A DNA stretch of 64,000 nucleotides from Methanospirillum sp. (GTDB taxonomy: Archaea > Halobacteriota > Methanomicrobia > Methanomicrobiales > Methanospirillaceae): contig JAAYEG010000027.1 of assembly GCA_012728895.1 (NCBI GenBank), forward strand, positions 1-64,000. The letters are read 5' to 3'. Made by a program: the position numbers and the translations under genes. A model generated the notes under the pieces. The model was not told the origin of the DNA. It did not search any database and saw only the letters and a list, made by a program, of their open reading frames with translations. How positions within the stretch are numbered: the stretch's first letter is position 1; each line of letters starts with the position of its first letter. Below are positions 18,535 to 27,234 of the stretch, piece after piece.

Positions 18535-19270
18535 ACGCCCGCTCCTGGAGCATGACCATGCAGAAGAGGATCGCGGCCTCGAGCCGGCCCGGGTCCAGGA
18601 CCGCCGGGGCGACCAGGACCGCGCCGGGGTTCTTACGGACGAGCCGGAAGACCGAGCGCCAGGGGACCGGGTCGGCCAGGTCGGGCCGCTCCCCCTGCCA
18701 GTGGACCCTGAGGTACCGGACGGCCCCCGGGGGGATCCGCGCGACCTCGGCAGCGGTCCTCGTCCGGGCGGCGGCGTACAGGGCGGACGGGTCGAGCGCG
18801 AGCCCGGCGTGCGGCGCGAGCGCGGGCGCGCGCCGGACCAGGTACGCCCAGAACTCCGCGAGCCCGGCGCCATCGGGGATCGCCTGCCCGGGGCGGTGCG
18901 CGACCAGCACGGACGGCGGCGGGGCGGGGCCGGTGGGCGCGGCCCCTCGGACGGCCTCGATAGCCCGGACCAGGTCGGCGGGCCGGTTCCGGTCGGGTCC
19001 CGGCTCGATCACGACCGCGGAGGGGCACCCCTCCAGATCCCCGGCCAGGTCGCGCGCGAACCCGGAGGTCCAGGCCCCGTCGTGCCATCGCGGCGGGGCG
19101 TAACCGTCCCGGCCAGCGGGCGGGATCCTGAGCACCCACGGGAGGGACGGCGGCGAGGGCTCGCCGGGAGCGACCTCGACCAGGTCGCACCCGGTCGAGC
19201 GCGCGCACTCCTCCCTCGCGCGGAGGGGGGCCCGGACCGTGTCTGGGAGGACGTAGGTGACGTCGGCCAT
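18527..19270 (-). CDS. Hypothetical protein, possibly TIM-barrel (sugar isomerase-like)
   Basis: A 247-residue protein. Alternating strand/helix pattern with GLALDPSALY and YLRVHWQGE strands resembles xylose isomerase-like/AP endonuclease 2 TIM barrels, but the usual metal-ligand set is not clear. No signal peptide. Its stop overlaps the convergent transposase-derived gene by eight bases. The assignment is tentative. Confidence 0.4.
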   Translation of the reverse strand: MADVTYVLPDTVRAPLRAREECARSTGCDLVEVAPGEPSPPSLPWVLRIPPAGRDGYAPPRWHDGAWTSGFARDLAGDLEGCPSAVVIEPGPDRNRPADLVRAIEAVRGAAPTGPAPPPSVLVAHRPGQAIPDGAGLAEFWAYLVRRAPALAPHAGLALDPSALYAAARTRTAAEVARIPPGAVRYLRVHWQGERPDLADPVPWRSVFRLVRKNPGAVLVAPAVLDPGRLEAAILFCMVMLQERAFT

Positions 19271-19322
19271 ACCCGGAGTACTGGGAGGTGCCTCCACTTC
19301 AGGCCCCCGGCGGGACCCGGGG

Positions 19323-20516
19323 TCAGGCCCCCCGGAAGAACCAGCCGGCCCGCCGCACCATCGGCGTGACGCCGGCCGAGGAGAGATTCCCCGCCGCCCA
19401 CTCGTACCGGGACCGGATCGCCGGCGGGAGGACGGACTCAGGGCACTCGACGAAACCGAAGGAGCCGTAGAACCCCTCGAGGCCGCTGACGGCGAACATG
19501 TAGAGGTCCTCGTTGTGGCAGGCCTCGACGAGCGCACCGACCACGCGCCGCGAGTACCCCCTGTGCCGGAACGGCTCGGGGGTGAAGACGGCGTCGACCT
19601 CGTGCCCGTCGGGGTGGCGGTGGCACCGCGCGAGGGAGACCGGGGTCCCGTTCGCGTAGAGCCCGAAGACCCGGTCGACGCCGGGGTCCCCGCGCGTCTG
19701 GTGGTAGTCGCGCCAGACCCCGTCCGCGAGCGGGAACTCGGGGGCGAGCAGCTCGCGGACCACGACGGTGAGGAGGCGCTGCGGCGAGGCGACCAGGACG
19801 GGGCACGGCCCCGCGTACGCCACCCCCTCAGCCACCGGCCCGAGCCGGACGCCCGCGACGGCGTCCCGGGCCCCGACCCTGCTGAGCACGATCGCGGTCG
19901 ACCTGAGCTCGACGGCGGCCGCGACGATCCCCGGGACGGCCGCGCCGGGACGGACGAGCGGGTCGAGCCCGAGCCGGGCGGCGACGGTGGCGAGGGCGGG
20001 CGGGACCCGCTCCCCGACATGGAGGAGCACCCCCTCGCCCACGCCCCCCGCGGCCGCGAGCCGCTCGGCTGCCTCGAGCGAGGTCTCCGAGAGGTCGGTC
20101 GGGACTAGTGGGCGGGCGAGAAGCGGGCCCGTCCGCTCTCCCCGCACCACGAGCAGGTCGGTTCGCGCCGCCCTGAGCAACCCGGAAGAGACCGAGCCGA
20201 GGAGCCGGTCGACCGCGCGCCCGCGCCCACGCGCGCCCACTGCGACCAGGTCGGCGCCCGCCTCCGCGGCCCCCTCGAGAAGGGCGTGGACGACCGTCCG
20301 GTCGCCGCGGGGCACGGTCCGGACATCGACCTCGGCCCCGGAGAGCGCGAGCCGGCGGGCCTCGGCCTCGAGCGCGGGGTTCGGGTCGGACCCCCCCTGG
20401 CCGGCGACGTGGACCAGCAGCAGGCGCGGTGGCCCGGGCAGGTCCAGGCAGGCGTCCGCCGTGCGGGCGCTCTCCTCTGAGAGGTCGGTCGCGACCAGGA
20501 CGCGCCGCCAGGTCAT
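19323..20516 (-). CDS. Fusion of two universal-stress (UspA) domains with a C-terminal GNAT acetyltransferase
   Basis: A 397-residue protein. UspA domain 1 (about 1-125) has VLVATDLSEES and the ATP-binding VGARGRG-x9-GSVS segment. UspA domain 2 (about 130-250) has VPTDLSETS, a weaker nucleotide motif and PCPVLVAS. The C-terminal 145 residues form a GNAT domain with an FRHRGYSRRVVGAL acetyl-CoA loop. The GNAT part is paralogous to the stand-alone gene at 21898-22368. A plausible role is stress-nucleotide-controlled acetylation. ATG 20516 overlaps the stop of the upstream kinase-like gene, so the two are coupled. Confidence 0.85.
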   Translation of the reverse strand: MTWRRVLVATDLSEESARTADACLDLPGPPRLLLVHVAGQGGSDPNPALEAEARRLALSGAEVDVRTVPRGDRTVVHALLEGAAEAGADLVAVGARGRGRAVDRLLGSVSSGLLRAARTDLLVVRGERTGPLLARPLVPTDLSETSLEAAERLAAAGGVGEGVLLHVGERVPPALATVAARLGLDPLVRPGAAVPGIVAAAVELRSTAIVLSRVGARDAVAGVRLGPVAEGVAYAGPCPVLVASPQRLLTVVVRELLAPEFPLADGVWRDYHQTRGDPGVDRVFGLYANGTPVSLARCHRHPDGHEVDAVFTPEPFRHRGYSRRVVGALVEACHNEDLYMFAVSGLEGFYGSFGFVECPESVLPPAIRSRYEWAAGNLSSAGVTPMVRRAGWFFRGA

Positions 20517-21814
20517 ACGAGCCGGCTCCCCTCGAGCGGCACGGTCAGCACGAACCGGGCACCCGAGCCTGCCCCCTCCTCGCTGATCCCGATCCCGGTG
20601 ATCCCCAGGGACTCCCTGGCGAAGTACAGCCCGTGGCCGTACCGCCGGGCGGTCGGGGAGAAGAGCGACCCCCGCTCGGCGGGCGGGACGCCGGTGCCGT
20701 CGTCCTCGATCCAGATCCGGCAGCCGTCGGGGCCGTGGTGGCAGGTGACCAGGACCGCGGTCGCCCCGGTCCCGGGCCGGGTCGCGTTGTGCAGGAAGTG
20801 ATACAGCGCGGACGGGAGCGTGGGGTCCGCGTAGACCTCGAGCCGAGCGACCCAGGCCCGGACTACGACCGGGCCCGGGTCCAGCCGGGCGACCGCCTCC
20901 TCGACCGCCTCCTCGACCCGCTGCCAGGCGGCGGGCCGCCGGCCGAGCCTGCGGAACTCACGTGCGACCGCGGCGCTGCGGGCGATCGCCTCTAGCATCG
21001 CGCCGAGCCGGCGCAGGACGGCGAGGGTCTCCGGGTCGGTCACGGTCGCCCGGCCCCGCTCCAGGCAGGCATCCATGTCCCCGACGGTCGCCGCGAGGTC
21101 CTGGTCCAGGATCCGGGCGAGCGTCCCCATGGTCCGGTTCGCGGACTCCAGGGCGGAACGGGCCAGGTAGCGCTCGGTCACGTCCGCCAGGCTCACCACC
21201 GTGCTCCCGGGGCCGAGCGGCGCCCCCGAGGCAAGCCCGTGGACCGGGGTGCCCGACGGGGCCGAGAGGACGAGCTCGAGATCATCGACCGGTCCCCGGG
21301 CGGCCAGGGCGAGGAAGACACGGACCGCCTCGGGGTCGGCCGCGACCTCGGCCAGGGGCCGCCCGACCAGCCCGCCGTCCTCCCGGCCCAGGAGCGCGGT
21401 CGCGCGCGGGTTCGCCTCCTGGACGACGCCGTCCGCGTCCAGGACCAGGATCGCGGCGACCGACGAGTCGAATAGCCCGCGGTAGCGCTCCTCCTGGGAC
21501 CTGAGCCGGCGCGAGAGGTGGGCGACCAGGGCCCCGACCGCGACCAGGGTGACGGCCCGGGCGAGGACCGAGAGCCACTCGCCCGGGGTGACGGCGAGGG
21601 CCATGGTCGCGTAGGCCACCGCGACACCGGCCGCGATGAGCGTGCCGCGGCGGGGGAACCAGTACCCGGCGAGGGCGATCGGGATGTAGAGGAGGTGCGG
21701 GACGACGACGGTGATCCCGGAGAGGAGCCCGGCCAGGTTCGCCAGCAGGGCCCCGGCAGCGACGGCCGCCGCGATGAGCGTGCGCCGCGGGAGGGACGTG
21801 CCCGGGAGGTCCAC
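20513..21814 (-). CDS. Membrane PAS histidine-kinase-like protein lacking the phospho-acceptor His
   Basis: A 433-residue protein with four N-terminal membrane helices (about 12-100), a PAS domain (110-220), a dimerisation-like region (222-290) and a HATPase_c domain (310-430) with N box around Asn343 and G1 box EDDGTGVPP. In the dimerisation region, archaeal kinases have a His-Asp at the position where this protein reads ARILDQD (Gln238), and there is no other His nearby, so it may not autophosphorylate. The start is GTG. A TATA-like gatatatc lies very close (21818-21826), so a slightly downstream start is possible. Confidence 0.8.
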   Translation of the reverse strand: MDLPGTSLPRRTLIAAAVAAGALLANLAGLLSGITVVVPHLLYIPIALAGYWFPRRGTLIAAGVAVAYATMALAVTPGEWLSVLARAVTLVAVGALVAHLSRRLRSQEERYRGLFDSSVAAILVLDADGVVQEANPRATALLGREDGGLVGRPLAEVAADPEAVRVFLALAARGPVDDLELVLSAPSGTPVHGLASGAPLGPGSTVVSLADVTERYLARSALESANRTMGTLARILDQDLAATVGDMDACLERGRATVTDPETLAVLRRLGAMLEAIARSAAVAREFRRLGRRPAAWQRVEEAVEEAVARLDPGPVVVRAWVARLEVYADPTLPSALYHFLHNATRPGTGATAVLVTCHHGPDGCRIWIEDDGTGVPPAERGSLFSPTARRYGHGLYFARESLGITGIGISEEGAGSGARFVLTVPLEGSRLV

Positions 21815-21897
21815 ACGGATATATCGTCGGCCCGCGGAAAAAAATGACTGCCGCGCGGACCGGCGGGTTTATGACCCGTCCCCCCCTCGATCCAGGC

Positions 21898-22368
21898 ATG
21901 GAGATCGCGATCCGCGAGCTGGGCACCGACGAGTTCCACATCGTCGACCGGCTCTGGGAACAGTACCGCGGGCAGGAGACCGACCGGTCCATTGACCGGG
22001 TGTTCGGGGGGTTCGCCGACGGCGACCTGGTCGCGACGACCCGGGTCCGCCAGCACCCCGACGGGCTCGAGGTCGACGGCGTCTTCACCGCGGAGACACA
22101 CCGGGGGGCCGGACTCGCGCGGCGACTGGTCCAGAGGGTGGTCGACGAACTCGGGGACCGGACCCTCTGGCTCCACGCGACGATCCCGCTAATCGGGTTC
22201 TACCGCTCGTTCGGGTGGGTCCCGGTCGACGAGCGGGCCCTGCCCGATACGATCCGGGACCGGCTCGCCTTCTGTTTCGGCCAGATGATGGGCTGCGGGG
22301 TCGCGCCGATGCGGCGCGACCCCCCGTCCCGAGCGGGCGCGGCGGGGGATCAGAGCACGCCCCGGTAG
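21898..22368 (+). CDS. GNAT family N-acetyltransferase
   Basis: A 156-residue single GNAT domain. Motif A appears as THRGAGLARRLVQRV (acetyl-CoA loop), followed by IGFYRSFGWVPVD. It is clearly paralogous over its whole length to the C-terminal domain of the UspA fusion at 19323-20516 (shared pattern DRVFG, RQHPDG, EVDGVFT, FYRSFG). ATG 21898 is chosen because homology begins there and a TATA-like gggtttatg lies about 28 bases upstream; longer starts at 21844 and 21871 exist. Substrate unknown. Confidence 0.8.
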   Translation: MEIAIRELGTDEFHIVDRLWEQYRGQETDRSIDRVFGGFADGDLVATTRVRQHPDGLEVDGVFTAETHRGAGLARRLVQRVVDELGDRTLWLHATIPLIGFYRSFGWVPVDERALPDTIRDRLAFCFGQMMGCGVAPMRRDPPSRAGAAGDQSTPR

Positions 22369-23177
22369 TAGGCGAGACGCCGGGCGACCGGGCGGAACGC
22401 CTCGACCAGGGCCTCGGCATCGCCGGGGTCGAGCGGGCCGCCGGAGGCCGCCCGGGCCAGCGCGGCGACGTGGTCGGAGGTGTCGCATCCGGCGATCGCG
22501 ACCCGGACCGGGTGCGAGAGCGCGTACCGGACCAGCACCTCGGCCGTGATGCCCCCGTCGGGGGCGAGGTACGTGCCGCGGCCGAGCACCTTCATCCCGA
22601 TCGGGACGACCCCGGCGGCCTCGGCGGCCTCCATCACCCGGTCCAGGAACCCGCCGAGCACCGCCTCGACCGGGTTGACGGGCAGGAGCACGGTGTCGAC
22701 CGGCCAGCGTTCAACCGCCTCGGCCAGCACGGCCGGGTCGTGGTGGCCGGTGACCCCGATCTGCCCGACGAGCCCGGACTCCTTCGCCTCGATAAAGGCC
22801 CCGAGCGCCCCATTCGGCCCCTCGATCTCCCGGAGCTCCGGCCGCGTCCTGAGGTCGTGGACCTGCCACAGGTCCAGGTAATCGGTCCGCATCCGCCCCA
22901 GCGTCATCTTCAGGTCCGTGACCGCCCCGGGGTACGACCGGCTCGCGGACTTGCTGGCGAGGAAGACCCCGTCCCGCCTCCCGGGGCGTTCGCTCCAGAC
23001 CCTGCCGTGGTAGACCTCGCTGTCGGCGTAGGCCCGGGCCGAGTCGAAGTAACGGATCCCGCGCTCGAGCGCGGCGGTGATCACCTCGATCGCGCCGGCA
23101 TCGCGCCCGGTGGTCCTGAGCGCCCCCTCGCCCCCGAGCCCGACGCGGGGCCGGTCGGGGATGCCGCTGGTCCTCAT
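22350..23177 (-). CDS. Aldo/keto reductase
   Basis: A 275-residue TIM-barrel NADPH-dependent oxidoreductase. Catalytic residues: Asp and Tyr in RYFDSARAY, Lys in FLASKSA and His in LWQVHDL. A C-terminal NADP-binding strand (VRVAIAGCDTSDHV) is present. The substrate (an aldehyde or ketone) cannot be told. Its 3' end overlaps the convergent GNAT gene by 19 bases. Confidence 0.85.
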   Translation of the reverse strand: MRTSGIPDRPRVGLGGEGALRTTGRDAGAIEVITAALERGIRYFDSARAYADSEVYHGRVWSERPGRRDGVFLASKSASRSYPGAVTDLKMTLGRMRTDYLDLWQVHDLRTRPELREIEGPNGALGAFIEAKESGLVGQIGVTGHHDPAVLAEAVERWPVDTVLLPVNPVEAVLGGFLDRVMEAAEAAGVVPIGMKVLGRGTYLAPDGGITAEVLVRYALSHPVRVAIAGCDTSDHVAALARAASGGPLDPGDAEALVEAFRPVARRLAYYRGVL

Positions 23178-23275
23178 ACCCCGGTGAGTCCGTCGGCAGG
23201 CGAGAAAGGGTTGTCGGTGGGCTCTCTCTCCCCCGGGTCCGCCTGAAAACGCGGGATTCCCGCCGCCCCGGGGGC

Positions 23276-23794
23276 CTAACGGGCCCGCGGCGTGCCCGCC
23301 CCGGGCCCGGTAACCTCGAGCCGGAACGGGAGCGAGAGCCCCCGCCCGTCGGACCCGGCGGCGTGGACCGTGAACGAGTACGACCCCGGGGCGGCTCCCG
23401 CGTGGGCGATCAACATCCGGGACCCGAACTCCGGGTCGGGGATACCGGCGGCGGGGTCGAAGGTGACGTAGATCCCGGCAGGAACGCCCTCCGCCCGGAG
23501 CGTGATCGGCAGGTCGTGCTCGAAGAACGGGAGCCCCTCCCGGATGACCGTGATCCTCACCTCGACGTCGAGCCGCTCCCCTTGGCCGATCTCGCCCCCA
23601 GAGGGGGTGATCGCGAGCTCGAACTGCCGTTCGTGGCCACCGCTCATCACCCCGGCCGCGAGAAGGGCGAGGACGCCGACGATGATGACAGCGAAGAGGG
23701 CGGTGAAGAGGAAGAACGAGAGGCGGCGCCCCCGGTCGATCGGTACATCGGAGGGGCCTGCCGTCGGCGGAACCCCGGGGCGGGATGCAGCCAT
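23276..23794 (-). CDS. Membrane-anchored protein with extracytoplasmic Ig-like domain
   Basis: A 172-residue protein: short basic cytoplasmic N-terminus, one membrane helix (about 30-55, SFFLFTALFAVIIVGVLALL), then a beta-sandwich-like domain with phrases such as LDVEVRITV and GSYSFTVHAAGSD, as in CARDB/Ig-like modules of archaeal surface proteins. A TATA-like ttataaa on the - strand (about 23819-23825) lies about 28 bases before ATG 23794. Function unknown. Confidence 0.65.
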   Translation of the reverse strand: MAASRPGVPPTAGPSDVPIDRGRRLSFFLFTALFAVIIVGVLALLAAGVMSGGHERQFELAITPSGGEIGQGERLDVEVRITVIREGLPFFEHDLPITLRAEGVPAGIYVTFDPAAGIPDPEFGSRMLIAHAGAAPGSYSFTVHAAGSDGRGLSLPFRLEVTGPGAGTPRAR

Positions 23795-23926
23795 GTACAC
23801 CAGTACAGTCCCCGCGCGGTTTATAAAAGGCGCGGTCCCTCACGCCGCCCGCCCCGGGCAGCTCCCCGTGGCCCTGCCCGATCCCGGGGCCGCCCGGCTT
23901 ATCCCGGCCGGGGTCAACCTGGTACC

Positions 23927-24403
23927 ATGGACCTGGTGATCCGGCCGGCCGTCCCGGCCGACGCGCGGGGGATCGCGGCGAACAACCGGGCGACCGCCCT
24001 CGAGACCGAGGGCTGGGAGATCGGCCAGGGGACGGCGCTGGCCGGGGTCCTGGCCGTCCTCGAGCAGCCAGGCCGGGGGTTCTACCTGGTCGCCGACGAG
24101 GACGGGGAGGTCGTCGGGCAGTGCATGGTCACCTTCGAGTGGTCCGACTGGCGGAACGGAGAGTTCTGGTGGGTCCAGTCGGTCTATACCCGGCCATCCC
24201 ACCGCAGGAGGGGGATCTTCGCCCGGATCTACCGGGCCGTCGAGGCGATGGCCCGGGACTCCCCCGGGGTGGTCGGCCTCCGGCTCTACGTCGAGGTCGG
24301 GAACGAAGCCGCCCGGGCGGCCTACCGGCGGCTCGGGATGCGCCCGGCGCCATATCTCCTGCTCGAGCGGGACTACGCGAGGGAACAGGAGGGGCGAGCT
24401 TGA
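23927..24403 (+). CDS. GNAT family N-acetyltransferase
   Basis: A 158-residue GNAT protein with the typical order: VIRPAVPADARGI N-terminal strand, VVGQCMVT, QSVYTRPSHRRRGIFARIY (motif A acetyl-CoA loop), and VEVGNEAARAAYRRLGM (motif B). Not closely related to the two paralogous GNAT domains just upstream. Substrate unknown. Confidence 0.85.
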   Translation: MDLVIRPAVPADARGIAANNRATALETEGWEIGQGTALAGVLAVLEQPGRGFYLVADEDGEVVGQCMVTFEWSDWRNGEFWWVQSVYTRPSHRRRGIFARIYRAVEAMARDSPGVVGLRLYVEVGNEAARAAYRRLGMRPAPYLLLERDYAREQEGRA

Positions 24404-24561
24404 ACCATGCCGCTACCCCGGTCCCTCCCGGCCGGGAGGGAGGGGCAGGCGGGAGCCTCCGGGCGCTCCAGACGGAGGGGCGGCGCGGAAGCCCGTCGAG
24501 GAGGATGGAGAGGGCGATGCCCGGTGCGTGGGGCGCCGGGTCATCAGGTCATGTTTGACAC

Positions 24562-24609
24562 GATATTTATTGAAGCACGGGGTTCATTGAACCGGGTTAC
24601 CACCCGTGC
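24562..24609. other. AT-rich nested dyad between convergent genes
   Basis: An AT-rich segment (cgatatttattg, 24561-24572) is followed by nested inverted repeats: outer GCACGGG (24575-24581) with CCCGTGC (24603-24609), inner GGTTCA-T-TGAACC (24581-24593). It sits in the 228-base gap between a + strand GNAT gene and the - strand RsbW-like gene. It could be a bidirectional terminator, a regulator site or a small structured RNA. Confidence 0.35.
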
Positions 24610-24631
24610 CGCCCCCGGGGGGAGGGAGCGG

Positions 24632-25045
24632 TCAGGAGGGTCGTCGCTTGACCAGCGTCAGGACGTTCCACCCCTCCGAGCGGCGGTGGGTTGCATCGTC
24701 AGTCAGCCGGCGGACCAGGTAGATCCCGAGCCCGCCGATCCGCCGCTCACCGAGGTCCGAATCGCGGTCCGGCTCCGGGAACGAGAGAGGGTCGAACGGC
24801 GGGGCGCGGTCCTCGATCCGGACCTCGGTGGCCCGCCGGGCCGCACGGATGGTGACCCTGACCTCGCCCGGGGCGCCGCCGTAACCGTGCAGGAGGGTAT
24901 TGGCGACCGCCTCCTCGACCGCAAGCTGCAGGTCGAGGACCGCCTCCTCCGGGTACGAGCAGGCCCGCATCGCGTCGCCGAGCGCGGCGGTGACCCGCGG
25001 TATCTCTCCGAGCCCGCAGATCACGACGGTGCTCGTGCCGTCCAT
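24632..25045 (-). CDS. RsbW-like HATPase (serine kinase/anti-sigma family)
   Basis: A 137-residue GHKL ATPase. N box in LQLAVEEAVANTLLHGYG, G1 box VRIEDRAPPFDP and G2 region RRIGGLGIYLVRRLTD are present. In bacteria such proteins phosphorylate STAS antagonists and bind sigma factors; archaea lack those sigma factors, so the partner here must differ. ATG 25045 lies one base after the stop of the truncated SpoIIE-like phosphatase, its expected functional counterpart, so they were one operon. Confidence 0.8.
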   Translation of the reverse strand: MDGTSTVVICGLGEIPRVTAALGDAMRACSYPEEAVLDLQLAVEEAVANTLLHGYGGAPGEVRVTIRAARRATEVRIEDRAPPFDPLSFPEPDRDSDLGERRIGGLGIYLVRRLTDDATHRRSEGWNVLTLVKRRPS

Positions 25046-25046
25046 C

Positions 25047-25586
25047 TCACTCGCTCCTGACGACCACGAGGGTGATGTCGTCCGACTGCGGGGCACTGCC
25101 GGTGAATTCGTGGACGGACTCCAGGATCGTGTCCGCGATCCGGGCCGCCGGGCCGGCCCGGTTCGCGGCGATCGCCTCCCGGAGCCGGTCCTCGCCGTAG
25201 AGTCCCTCGGCGGCGTTCTCGGCCTCGGTGATCCCGTCGGTGTACAGGACCAGCACGTCGCCCTCTTCGAAGAGGGCCGTGCCCGCGGCGTAGGTTGCGT
25301 CGGGGACGGCCCCGAACGCGATCCCGGTGGCCGCGAGCTCCTCGAACGAGGCGTCGGCACCCCGGCAGACCAGAGGCGGATTGTGCCCGGCGTTCACGAA
25401 GGTGAGCGAGCGGTCCCGGGCGTCGAGAACGCCGTAGAAGAGCGTGACGAACATCCCGGACCTGGAGTCGGCGGCGATAATAGCGTTGGCGTCCCGGATC
25501 GCCTCGTCTGGGCGCTTCTGATGCCAGATAGCGTTGACCCGGATGACGATCCGCGAGAGGGCCAGGGAGATGTGCGGCCACGACAT
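25047..25586 (-). pseudogene. 5'-truncated SpoIIE/PP2C-type phosphatase
   Basis: The C-terminal 175 residues of a SpoIIE-family serine phosphatase: ALSRIVIRVNA, SGMFVTLFYGVLD, VNAGHNPPL, VLVLYTDGITEA and QSDDITLVVV are recognisable. The N-terminal catalytic part (with the GDVSGHG metal site) and any sensor domain are missing. Homology stops at about 25575-25586, exactly where the divergent C69 peptidase begins. An in-frame ATG at 25586 would give a 179-residue stump lacking part of the active site. Confidence 0.75.
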
Positions 25587-26754
25587 GAACGGCACCGGCG
25601 GGCTCTGGGCCGCCCAGCGGATCCCCGATGGCCACGTCTTCGTCGCGGCCAACACCTTCCGGATCCGCGAGCTCGACCCGGCGCGGGATGACCAGGTCTT
25701 CTCGGACAACCTCTTCGATGTGGCCGAGTGGAACGGCTGGTGGAGGCCCGCCGACGGCAGGCTCGACTGGCTCGAGACCGTCTCGACGGGCGAATACTCG
25801 CACCCGTACTACTCGCTCTCGCGGGTCTGGCGGCTCTACGACCGGATGGCGCCGTCGCTCGAGCTCCCGCCGTACGTCGAGGGCACCTACACGACGGCCT
25901 ACCCGTTCTCCGCGAAGCCCGACGAGCCGCTGAACGCGACCATGGTCCTCTCGCTCTACCGCGACCACTACGAGGGGACCGTATTCGACCTCACGAATGG
26001 GACCGCGGCCGGCCCGTACGGCGACCCGTACCGCAACCCCGGCCCGTTCGACAACCACGCCCCCTTCGCTCCCGGCGAGGTCCGGCCCGGGGCCTGGCCC
26101 CGCCCGATCTCGCCGCTCTTCTGCTCGTACAGCTACGTCTGCCAGGGCCGGTCCTGGCTCCCGCCGGAGGTCGGCGGGGTCGCGTGGATCGGCTTCGCCG
26201 TGCCGGCCGAGACCGCGTACCTGCCCGTGTACGCGGGCGCGACGGCCATACCGGAGTCGTTCACCATCGGGAACCGCTCCGAGGTCTCGCGCGACTCGGC
26301 CTGGTGGGCGTTCAACACGGTGACGAACTGGGCCCGGCTCCGGTACTCGGACATGATGGTCGACGTCCGGGCCGAGCAGGCGGCGGTCGAGGGCGCGGCC
26401 CTGGCCGACCTCGCCCGCGCCGACGCCGGGGCTCTGGAGCTCCGCAACAGTTCGGAAGAGGAGGCCGCCCGCGAGTACCTGACGAACTGGACGGTCGCGA
26501 ACGGCGAGGCGAACGTCGACCGCTGGTGGGGCTTCTCCGACCGGCTGATCGCGAAGTACGCGAACGGGATGGTCAGCGACTTCGCGAATGGCACCACGGC
26601 GAGCCCGGGGTACCCGGCCGATTGGTACGACGACGCCGGCTACCAGTACGGCCCCCGCATCTACGACGCCACCGGGCTCGCGGAGATCCCCGACCTCGCC
26701 TACGTGAACGAGACGGTCACGGTCGCCCCAGGCGACGAGCTCCGGACCATCTAG
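25585..26754 (+). pseudogene. 5'-truncated C69-family dipeptidase
   Basis: About 389 residues of a peptidase family C69 (PepD/acid aminopeptidase-like) protein, recognised by GGLWAAQRIPDGHVFVAAN, FRIRELD, YSLSRVWRLYDRM and the EYLTNWT region. Complete members are over 500 residues and begin with the autocatalytic Cys nucleophile; that N-terminal part is absent, so the product should be inactive. The homology begins at the point where the divergent SpoIIE-like gene is cut off. An ATG at 25585 overlaps the reverse-strand ATG. Confidence 0.75.
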
Positions 26755-26961
26755 AAGACCCAGCGTCGGGACCCCGGCGGTTCGCCCGCACCGGCGCCGG
26801 CACTCCTCGCCCCGCTCCCCGGGCTCTTCGGATTATAAACCGGGGCCTTCGGCGACCGGATAGACGGCCTCCCGCAGCAGTCGGCACGGGCCCCGGCGCG
26901 GGCCGGGCGGCGCTGGCACGAGCCCCGGCCCGATCCCCCTCCCGTCCCGCGCGAAATGAGG

Positions 26962-27234
26962 TCACCGACCCCGGCGAGAGGACATCCCGAGGTATATGTC
27001 GATCAGGGCCAGCCCCAGTCCGATCCCGACCAGGATGTATCCCAGGGGGCTATCCTCGCGAAAAATGAGGCCCCCGATGATGGAGTAAAACGAAAGGATG
27101 GCCAGCACCGACAGTCCCATTCGCCGCTTCTCCCGGCCCGTCAATTTTTCCCGGTTCGCCCAGTACAGGTACAGAACGCCGACGGCCAGCACAAGGAGTA
27201 TTACGAGGATATACGGAACCTGAAAGGGATCCAT
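26962..27234 (-). CDS. Small membrane protein
   Basis: A 90-residue protein with three predicted membrane helices (about 5-24, 40-58, 64-82) and a basic loop between the first two (REKLTGREKRR). No family recognised. A TATA-like aatatttatca on the - strand (about 27261-27271) lies about 30 bases upstream of ATG 27234, consistent with its own leaderless promoter. Confidence 0.65.
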   Translation of the reverse strand: MDPFQVPYILVILLVLAVGVLYLYWANREKLTGREKRRMGLSVLAILSFYSIIGGLIFREDSPLGYILVGIGLGLALIDIYLGMSSRRGR

